DNA of 14,831 nucleotides from Bacteroidales bacterium UBA6346 (lineage in GTDB: Bacteria; Bacteroidota; Bacteroidia; Bacteroidales; UBA932), in NCBI GenBank assembly GCA_002438905.1, contig DJSA01000111.1, forward strand, positions 3,602-18,432, read 5' to 3'. Shown here one piece after another: positions 11,401-14,831 of the stretch. The position numbers were made by a program, and so were the translations under genes. How positions within the stretch are numbered: the first letter of the stretch is position 1; every line of letters starts with the position of its first letter. Below the pieces are notes generated by a model. The model was not told where the DNA came from. It did not search any database and saw only the letters and a list, made by a program, of their open reading frames with translations.

Positions 11401-12725
11401 TTGTTGTCAGCCGTACCACCGAACTCCGCATCATTGATGAAAATACCGGAATCACTTTCTCTCAGTACGATGTGCCTTATGGCTCAGTCCTCTACAAAAA
11501 GGAAGGGGATATTGTCCAGAAAGGCGATCTCATTTGCGAATGGGATGCGTACAATGCGATTACCATCATTGAAACTGATGGTATAGCACGTTTCGATGGT
11601 ATGGTCGAGGGTGAGAATTTCCGTGAGGAAGCCGCTGACGAATACTCCCTCAACCGAGACAAGGTCATAATCGAAGGACGTGACAAGACCAAGAACCCTA
11701 GTATTCTTATCGTTGACGAGAATAACGAGATCAAGAAGCAGTACAACTTGCCTGTAGGCGCTCACGTCATGGTGAACGAGGGCGACAAGGTCAAGGTGGG
11801 AGAAATAATCATCAAGATCCCACGTGCAATTGGAAAGGCAAACGACATCACAGGAGGTCTTCCTCGTGTCACGGAGCTGTTCGAGGCGCGTAACCCGTCA
11901 AATCCTGCAATCGTTTCTGAGATTAATGGTGAGGTCCTCATGGGCAAGATCAAGAGGGGTAACCGCGAAATCATTGTCCGCAACAAATCCGGAGTCGAGA
12001 AACACTACCTCGTTCCTCTTACCAAACAGATTATGGTTCAGGAGAACGATTATGTCAAGGCCGGTATGAGACTTTCGGACGGAGCCGTATCTCCTACTGA
12101 TCTTCTCCGCATCCTCGGCCCTATCAAGGTTCAGGAATACATCGTGAACGAGATTCAGGAGGTTTATCGTCTGCAGGGTGTGAAGATCAACGATAAGCAC
12201 TTTGAGATTATTGTCCGCCAGATGATGCGTAAGGTTCAGATCGACAATCCGGGCGATACGGAGTTCCTTCAGGAAGAGCTTGTTGACAAGTGGACGTTCA
12301 TGGATACCAATGACAGCATCTATGGTAAGTTCTATGTCGTGGAGGCCGGTGATTCACAGCGTTTTGAGGCCGGACAGATCATCACGGCGCGCGAGCTCCG
12401 CGGTGAAAACTCATCTCTCGAGAGGCAGGGTCTCAAGCCTGTGATTGTCCGCGAGGCAAGGCCTGCGACTGCTAGTCAGGTACTTCAGGGTATTACGCGC
12501 GCTGCGTTGAAGACAAATAGCTTCATCTCTGCGGCATCCTTCCAGGAGACTACCAAGGTGCTCAGCGAGGCGGCAATCCGCGGACGTGTGGACCACCTTG
12601 AGGGTCTTAAGGAGAATGTCATCTGCGGCCACGCGATTCCGGCCGGAACCGGTCAGAAGGATTTCCAGGAAATTCTGGTTTCCCCAGTTGTGGCGGTGCA
12701 GGAGACAGACCTATCAGAACTTTAG
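8475..12725 (+). CDS. rpoC: DNA-directed RNA polymerase subunit beta'
   Basis: This is the catalytic beta' subunit, 1416 residues and complete. The first zinc site is formed by C67, C69, C82 and C85. The active-site loop NADFDGDQ has the Mg-binding aspartates D469, D471 and D473. The second zinc site is C812, C886, C893 and C896. The trigger loop shows R931 and H934, then is interrupted by a large insertion (about 942-1120) before resuming at TGGLPRVTELFEARNP, which corresponds in position to the SI3 insertion known from E. coli. The ATG follows the AT-rich spacer AAATTTTAGAAAT without Shine-Dalgarno. A strong hairpin lies inside codons 22-35 and a terminator follows the stop by 61 bases. Confidence 0.99.
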   Translation: MPTFNKDNKVKSNFEKISIALASPEDIKERSSGEVLKPETVNYRTYKPERDGLFCEKIFGPTKDYECHCGKYKRIKYRGIVCDRCGVEVTEKKVRRERMGHIELTVPVAHIWYFKSAPNKIAALLGIAAKKLEAVIYYEKYIVTAPGKTGLQKLDLLSEDEYLDILAQYPDNQNLPDDDPDKFRAGMGAESIYELLKEIDIDALAKELRTKMLTETSQQRKAEALKRLSIVKWFQESKGINRPEWMILKVIPVIPPDLRPLVPLDGGRFATSDLNDLYRRVIIRNNRLKRLIEIKAPEVILRNEKRMLQEAVDSLFDNSKKSNAVKSEANRALKSLSDSLKGKQGRFRQNLLGKRVDYSARSVIVVGPELKMHECGLPKYMAAELYKPFIIRKLIERGIVKTVKSAKKIVDRKDPVIWDILENVMKGHPVLLNRAPTLHRLGIQAFQPKMIEGKAIQLHPLACTAFNADFDGDQMAVHLPLGNAAIMEAQLLMLGSHNILNPANGTPITVPSQDMVLGLYYITKLRPGAKGEGLKFYGPEDVIIALNEKAIDMHAKILVRLPKDKMDPSKGTEMVETSAGRIIVNQFVPKEVPYVNEILGKKSLRKIISVVIKNTGVSRTAQFLDDIKNLGYRKAFEGGLSFNLGDVIIPKEKTQLIEDAYKKVDEIKANFQMGFITNNERYNKVIDLWSGVDNKITKIVEQQISADQQGFNPVFMMLDSGARGSTQQIKQLCGMRGLMAKPQKSGAASAEIIENPVTTNLKEGMSVLEYFISSHGARKGLADTALKTADAGYLTRRLVDVSHDVIINEEDCGTLRGLVATAIKSKDEVVESLGERILGRTSVHDIFNPLTGELIVSAGEQITEDLANLIESLPIEQVEIRSVLTCESRKGVCAKCYGRNLASGRMVEKGEVVGVIAAQSIGEPGTQLTLRTFHVGGTASSAAADSSITSKYNGKLEFEELRTIERVLDDGTKQTVVVSRTTELRIIDENTGITFSQYDVPYGSVLYKKEGDIVQKGDLICEWDAYNAITIIETDGIARFDGMVEGENFREEAADEYSLNRDKVIIEGRDKTKNPSILIVDENNEIKKQYNLPVGAHVMVNEGDKVKVGEIIIKIPRAIGKANDITGGLPRVTELFEARNPSNPAIVSEINGEVLMGKIKRGNREIIVRNKSGVEKHYLVPLTKQIMVQENDYVKAGMRLSDGAVSPTDLLRILGPIKVQEYIVNEIQEVYRLQGVKINDKHFEIIVRQMMRKVQIDNPGDTEFLQEELVDKWTFMDTNDSIYGKFYVVEAGDSQRFEAGQIITARELRGENSSLERQGLKPVIVREARPATASQVLQGITRAALKTNSFISAASFQETTKVLSEAAIRGRVDHLEGLKENVICGHAIPAGTGQKDFQEILVSPVVAVQETDLSEL
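8539..8577 (+). other. 13-bp hairpin inside the early rpoC coding sequence
   Basis: CTTCTCCTGAAGA (8539-8551) is complementary to TCTTCAGGAGAGG (8565-8577) with a single T-G wobble, leaving a 13-base loop. Eleven of the pairs form a perfect inverted repeat. It begins 64 bases downstream of the rpoC start codon, beyond the ribosome footprint at initiation. No T tract follows. The encoded stretch (SPEDIKERSSGEVLKPET) is conserved protein sequence, so the pairing may be a by-product of codon choice. It could alternatively affect translation or mRNA stability. Confidence 0.5.
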
Positions 12726-12786
12726 TCTGGGTATCTAAAAGATGCTCTGCGGTTGTTGGGCGTCTTGATGAAATAGTTTATTGCAT

Positions 12787-12822
12787 AAAGTGGCTCGACC
12801 AATCATCGGTCGGGTCACTTTT
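12787..12822 (+). terminator. Intrinsic terminator of the rpoBC operon
   Basis: AAAGTGGCTCGACC (12787-12800) pairs over 14 positions, two of them G-T, with GGTCGGGTCACTTT (12808-12821) around the 7-base loop AATCATC. The T run TTTT (12819-12822) overlaps the end of the stem. The preceding 61 bases after the rpoC stop hold nothing else I recognise. This closes the long super-operon. Confidence 0.85.
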
Positions 12823-12875
12823 GTGTTGAACGGGCTCTCTTAACCCCGCTCCCGAAGCCGATGCCGTCTCCTGTT

Positions 12876-12906
12876 TTTGCGTTTTGAAATATTTGAATTA
12901 ACTTCG
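12876..12906 (+). promoter_or_regulatory. Bacteroidota-type promoter for the membrane-protein gene
   Basis: TTTG (12876-12879) is followed after exactly 19 bases by TAACTTCG (12899-12906). This matches the Bacteroidota -33/-7 consensus TTTG-N19-TAnnTTTG in 9 of 10 defined positions. Transcription would start near 12913, about 23 bases before the ATG at 12936. The site lies after the rpoC terminator and overlaps the upstream GTG at 12906, which argues against that GTG as the start codon. Confidence 0.5.
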
Positions 12907-12935
12907 TGGGCGAAACTGTCGTAAAAACGATTTAT

Positions 12936-13703
12936 ATGTCTTTTGAAAAACTATCGAAATTCTCTATTGTCATATTGTCGCTCTGCGCTGTGTTGTTTGT
13001 CGGGGGAATAGCTTCAATATGTATAGTTGATGACGATGCGACCCAGAGCCGGCTCGCATTCCAGACTTTCGAGGTCGCACTTATGATGTTCCTGACCTTC
13101 GTCCCCAGCATCGTGCACAGAATCATACACATAAAGATTCCACATTTGATGGAGGTTATTTTTGTGGCCTTTTGTTTCTGCTGTCTGATTCTTGGAGATG
13201 TAGCAGATTTTTACGGCAAGTTCGGCTGGTGGGATTCACTTGAGCACGGGATGTCGGGAGTCCTTCTGGGAATCCTTGGCTATGCCATAATCAACACATT
13301 CAACAGCGTGGAAGGCAATAAGCTCAAGTTTTCTCCAGTGTTTGTCTCTTTGTGGGTGATATGTTTCGCGCTGGCAGTCGGTGCCATTTGGGAAATTATC
13401 GAGTTCATTACCGATGGCTTGTTCGGGCTGAACTCGCAACAGTATCTGACAACTCCGGGAACTTTTGACAATGCAGTTCCGCTTGAGGGGCATGAGGCAC
13501 TAAGAGACACAATGGATGACCTTATGCTTGATTTCGCAGGCTCGTTCCTCATTTCCGTGATTGGCTTCTTCGATCTTAAGAAGCAGCGGCGCGGCATAGC
13601 GGACCTGACCCTTGATACGGATACTGCCTCCACGGATACTGCCTCCACGGATACTGCCTCCACGGATGCTACCATCGATGCGAAGGCTGATGTGAAAGAA
13701 TAG
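12936..13703 (+). CDS. Six-helix membrane protein, YjdF/DUF2238-like
   Basis: The 255-residue product has about six hydrophobic helices (roughly 10-31, 43-60, 71-88, 103-121, 134-156, 196-213), so it is an inner-membrane protein. Charged residues sit in or beside helices in the pattern WDSLEHGMSG (D100, H104), GAIWEIIEF (E153, E156) and DTMDDLMLD (D191, D195, D199). That D-x3-H, E-x2-E and DTxxD pattern resembles the YjdF/DUF2238 family, whose function is unknown to me; the match is from memory and moderate. The cytoplasmic-like tail (about 221-255) is low complexity with three DTAST repeats. The ATG is preferred over an in-frame GTG at 12906 because the latter overlaps the promoter. It has its own promoter and is independent of rpoC. 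Confidence 0.8.
   Translation: MSFEKLSKFSIVILSLCAVLFVGGIASICIVDDDATQSRLAFQTFEVALMMFLTFVPSIVHRIIHIKIPHLMEVIFVAFCFCCLILGDVADFYGKFGWWDSLEHGMSGVLLGILGYAIINTFNSVEGNKLKFSPVFVSLWVICFALAVGAIWEIIEFITDGLFGLNSQQYLTTPGTFDNAVPLEGHEALRDTMDDLMLDFAGSFLISVIGFFDLKKQRRGIADLTLDTDTASTDTASTDTASTDATIDAKADVKE
13620..13664 (+). repeat. Three identical 15-bp tandem repeats in the membrane-protein tail
   Basis: The unit GATACTGCCTCCACG occurs three times without any difference (13620-13634, 13635-13649, 13650-13664), with a partial unit before and after (GATACG, GATGCT). Each copy encodes Asp-Thr-Ala-Ser-Thr. The unit length is a multiple of three, so copy-number change by slippage would lengthen or shorten the tail without a frameshift. 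Confidence 0.95.
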
Positions 13704-13704
13704 A

Positions 13705-13735
13705 TTTCACCATAGCCTGAAATTGTATTGCTTTG
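13705..13735 (+). promoter_or_regulatory. Possible promoter before the candidate RNA
   Basis: TTTC (13705-13708) is followed after 19 bases by TTGCTTTG (13728-13735). This fits the Bacteroidota TTTG-N19-TAnnTTTG pattern at 8 of 10 defined positions with correct spacing. It starts directly after the membrane-protein stop codon. A weak 6-bp hairpin ATTTCA/TGAAAT (13704-13709 with 13718-13723) overlaps it and could instead be the 3' end signal of the upstream gene. The predicted start is near 13742. Confidence 0.3.
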
Positions 13736-13741
13736 TCTGCC

Positions 13742-14066
13742 TGCGCTAAATCCGGTGTGGTGCCGTTGTGCTGGAGACATTTGAAAAATATGAACAAAGT
13801 TCTTGTTTCTGTAACTCGGAATCTGGACAATTCAGAAGTTGCACAGAGACAAGTAGCGATGGTTCACGCAATATTGCGCGGACTGTTTCGCTGCTTGCAG
13901 GTGCAACAAGGCCGTCCAGAGCCGCGAGTTACCTTCATGCAGAGGACGTCCGCGCTTTTCTGTGTGTCTTCATCAGGCGGGCGCTCAGACTGCCGTTGAT
14001 GGAAAATGAAATAGGCAACGCAGCCCCATACGATGAGGATTTGTTCCCATCGACATGATTTTTTTT
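13742..14066 (+). ncRNA. Candidate structured RNA of unknown type
   Basis: This stretch of about 325 bases has no convincing protein gene. The open frames here (for example from GTG 13768 or ATG 13790) give Cys- and Ser-rich sequences with no recognisable domain. Structure is abundant. A 52-base hairpin at 13802-13853 has 19 pairs in three stacked blocks (11, 4 and 4) separated by small internal loops. A hairpin at 13969-14003 pairs TTCATCA with TGATGGA and GGC with GCC. A TCCGG/CTGGA stem lies at 13751-13775. A promoter-like site precedes the stretch and a hairpin plus T8 closes it. I see no hallmark of tmRNA, RNase P RNA, SRP RNA or 6S RNA. Boundaries are inferred. A decayed gene is the main alternative. 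Confidence 0.3.
14031..14066 (+). terminator. Possible terminator of the candidate RNA
   Basis: CGATG-A-GGA (14031-14039) pairs with TCC-CATCG (14045-14052), 8 base pairs with one bulged A and a 5-base loop. A run of eight T residues (14059-14066) follows after 6 bases. The gap between stem and T run is longer than in typical terminators, so this is tentative. Confidence 0.35.
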
Positions 14067-14067
14067 C

Positions 14068-14105
14068 AGCAAGCGGTCTTCAGTCCGGAATTCCGGTCTG
14101 TTGCT
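14068..14105 (+). repeat. Palindromic element centred on CCGGAATTCCGG
   Basis: A perfect 12-base palindrome CCGGAATTCCGG (14085-14096) is flanked by a T-T mismatch and then CAG/CTG (14081-14083 with 14098-14100). AGCAA (14068-14072) and TTGCT (14101-14105) can extend the pairing past an 8-base bulge. No T run follows on either strand in the right place for termination. It lies between two convergent transcription units and may be a protein-binding site or part of a double terminator region. Confidence 0.5.
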
Positions 14106-14159
14106 AGGGCCAAGGCGATTTCAAATTTTCTCAGGATTCTCAAATCCCTTGGCCCTTTT
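14106..14159 (+). terminator. Long hairpin terminator between convergent units
   Basis: AGGGCCAAGG (14106-14115) pairs with CCTTGGCCCT (14147-14156). After a bulged C, GATTT (14117-14121) pairs with AAATC (14142-14146), giving 15 pairs and a 20-base loop. TTTT (14156-14159) follows on the plus strand, so plus-strand transcripts would be stopped. On the minus strand the stem covers the last codons and stop of the regulator gene but is not followed by a U-rich run, so termination in that direction is less clear. Confidence 0.65.
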
Positions 14160-14561
14160 CAATATCTCTATGGTTGAACGCAGGTCTCCGATATACCGGT
14201 TCATTTCATCTATCCTTGCCTTGAGTCCGGCCTCCCTTTCCATGCGTACGGACAATTCGGACTGGAGCTGTGCGATTTTCCCGCCCATGTCGTTGCCGCG
14301 GCAAGAGTAGGGACTTGGCTCGTCTTCGAGGATTCCACCATAAAGGAACTTCCCGTTTCCTGTCAGAATGGCATCCTCTCCGATTCCAAGAACATCCGCT
14401 ATTTTTCCGACAACCGGACTTATGAGCCAAGTCTTTCCGGACTCTATGTTCCTATAGTGCGTGACCGATGTGCCTATCCGGCTAGCCATCTCTTCCTGCG
14501 TTAAACCTTTGGCTTTTCTGAAACGATATATGTTCTTTTTTATTGAACTGTTATCCACCAT
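14121..14561 (-). CDS. XRE-family helix-turn-helix regulator with C-terminal coiled coil
   Basis: The 146-residue product has an N-terminal Cro/CI-type DNA-binding domain (about 6-62), with KKNIYRFRKAKGLTQEEMASRIG and the recognition-helix region VTHYRNIESGKT typical of the family. A linker with Cys87 follows, then a charged heptad-like segment (about 93-137) predicted to form a coiled coil for dimerisation. The ATG at 14561 is chosen: it lies about 18 bases from the predicted transcription start, whereas an upstream TTG (14588) would fall within the -7 box. It converges on the candidate RNA and the membrane gene. An inverted repeat just upstream suggests autoregulation. The target genes are unknown; similar proteins occur in mobile elements and as stand-alone regulators. 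Confidence 0.85.
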   Translation of the reverse strand: MVDNSSIKKNIYRFRKAKGLTQEEMASRIGTSVTHYRNIESGKTWLISPVVGKIADVLGIGEDAILTGNGKFLYGGILEDEPSPYSCRGNDMGGKIAQLQSELSVRMEREAGLKARIDEMNRYIGDLRSTIEILKRAKGFENPEKI

Positions 14562-14585
14562 ACCGGCCAATAAGCTTATGGGCGG

Positions 14586-14593
14586 CAAAATTA
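14586..14593 (-). promoter_or_regulatory. Promoter -7 box of the XRE gene
   Basis: On the minus strand this reads TAATTTTG, a perfect match to the Bacteroidota -7 element TAnnTTTG. Transcription would start near 14579, leaving a leader of about 18 bases. The -33 region 19 bases upstream reads TGTT, a poor match to TTTG (TTTT lies 2 bases nearer), and it touches the inverted repeat at 14614-14634. That is consistent with a regulated promoter. Confidence 0.6.
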
Positions 14594-14613
14594 TAACAGA
14601 AAACCATACGAAA

Positions 14614-14634
14614 ACAGCAACAGATTGTTGCTGT
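14614..14634. promoter_or_regulatory. Inverted repeat, likely operator of the XRE regulator
   Basis: ACAGCAACA (14614-14622) and TGTTGCTGT (14626-14634) are perfect 9-base inverted repeats around the spacer GAT. The 21-bp size and symmetry suit a dimeric helix-turn-helix protein. The site lies at about -35 to -55 relative to the predicted start of the adjacent regulator gene. A weaker half-site pair GCAA/TTGC (14637-14640 with 14648-14651) lies next to it and may be a second site. Binding by this regulator is inference from position. Confidence 0.55.
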
Positions 14635-14717
14635 CAGCAAGTAATGGTTGCGATTTTTGGGAAAATTTTCAGCTGTGGATGCCGTCCGCACATATGCTGA
14701 GGCTTCAAGAAACCTTT

Positions 14718-14744
14718 AAAAAATAATAACCCAAGCAAGCTTGG
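14718..14744 (-). terminator. Possible minus-strand terminator for a gene entering from the right
   Basis: On the minus strand CCAAG-CTTG-CTTGG (14744-14731) forms a short 5-bp hairpin with a 4-base loop, followed by GTTATTA and six T residues (14723-14718). The stem is short and the T run is 7 bases away, so this is weak. If real, a minus-strand gene ends just beyond the window. Confidence 0.3.
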
Positions 14745-14761
14745 CTTTGCTCTCACTTATC

Positions 14762-14803
14762 GAAAAGAGTCCTTTTCTCAGCAGTCGTGTACGTCTAGTA
14801 CAC
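14762..14803. repeat. Two short perfect inverted repeats near the right edge
   Basis: GAAAAG-AGTC-CTTTTC (14762-14777) and GTGTAC-GTCTA-GTACAC (14787-14803) are perfect 6-bp inverted repeats, 9 bases apart. No T tract follows the second on the plus strand. They could be operator-like sites or hairpins of a neighbouring unit outside the window. Otherwise 14745-14831 shows no gene I can support. Confidence 0.5.
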
Positions 14804-14831
14804 TCCTTCTTCCAAAAGAAATCTATACTCG

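Noticed and set aside
12906..12935. GTG at 12906 as start of the membrane-protein gene (265 residues)
   Set aside because: The GTG overlaps the last base of the predicted -7 element, so the transcript would start after it; the ATG at 12936 begins a natural N-terminus.
13747..13935. Stop-free minus-strand stretch of about 62 codons ending near 13747
   Set aside because: It has no ATG start and no domain I know, and is the antisense of an equally doubtful plus-strand frame. A decayed gene cannot be excluded but is not shown.
13768..14058. Open frame of 96 codons from GTG, and an overlapping one from TTG 13733 or ATG 13790
   Set aside because: The products are rich in Cys, Ser and Arg with no recognisable domain, the starts are poor, and two frames overlap over the same bases that form strong hairpins. 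Not supported as genes.
13742..14066. tmRNA, RNase P RNA, SRP RNA, 6S RNA, retron or CRISPR
   Set aside because: None of the conserved sequence blocks I know for these RNAs is visible, there is no reverse transcriptase or cas gene, and no regularly spaced repeats.

Overview
The window reads as a chromosomal segment from a member of the Bacteroidales (phylum Bacteroidota). The evidence is the gene order (tRNA-Gly, tRNA-Thr, tuf, tRNA-Trp, secE, nusG, rplK, rplA, rplJ, rplL, rpoB, rpoC), start codons without Shine-Dalgarno sequences, tRNA genes without an encoded CCA end, beta and beta' subunits of 1275 and 1416 residues, and promoter-like sites that fit the Bacteroidota pattern TTTG-N19-TAnnTTTG. 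Family or genus cannot be fixed from what is here.

Positions 1-12725, all on the plus strand, form the translation/transcription super-operon. Two tRNAs lead into EF-Tu. A hairpin and tRNA-Trp separate tuf from secE (translocase subunit) and nusG (elongation factor). Four large-subunit proteins follow: L11, L1, L10 and L7/L12, which with 23S rRNA form the L1 stalk and the GTPase-centre stalk that EF-Tu contacts. After a strong intrinsic terminator or attenuator come rpoB and rpoC, encoding the RNA polymerase beta and beta' subunits. RpoB, RpoC and EF-Tu keep their catalytic and metal-binding residues and look functional. rpoC is closed by a 14-bp terminator hairpin.

Positions 12726-14831 are an accessory stretch. 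A Bacteroidota-type promoter leads into a six-helix membrane protein that resembles the YjdF/DUF2238 group and ends in a low-complexity Asp-Thr-Ala-Ser-Thr tail encoded by three identical 15-bp repeats. About 415 bases without a convincing protein gene follow. They contain a promoter-like site, a strikingly regular 52-base hairpin, several smaller hairpins and a T8 tract, so I propose a possible unrecognised structured RNA, at low to moderate confidence. A cluster of palindromes then separates this from a convergent minus-strand gene for an XRE-type helix-turn-helix regulator with a C-terminal coiled coil. That gene has a perfect -7 box and a 9+9 inverted repeat just upstream, consistent with autoregulation. 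The last 270 bases hold this control region, a possible minus-strand terminator and two short inverted repeats, but no gene I can support.

The super-operon is ordinary core genome. The parts that merit a second look are the candidate RNA region, the regulator's control region, and three hairpins inside the super-operon (tuf/tRNA-Trp, rplL/rpoB, early rpoC).
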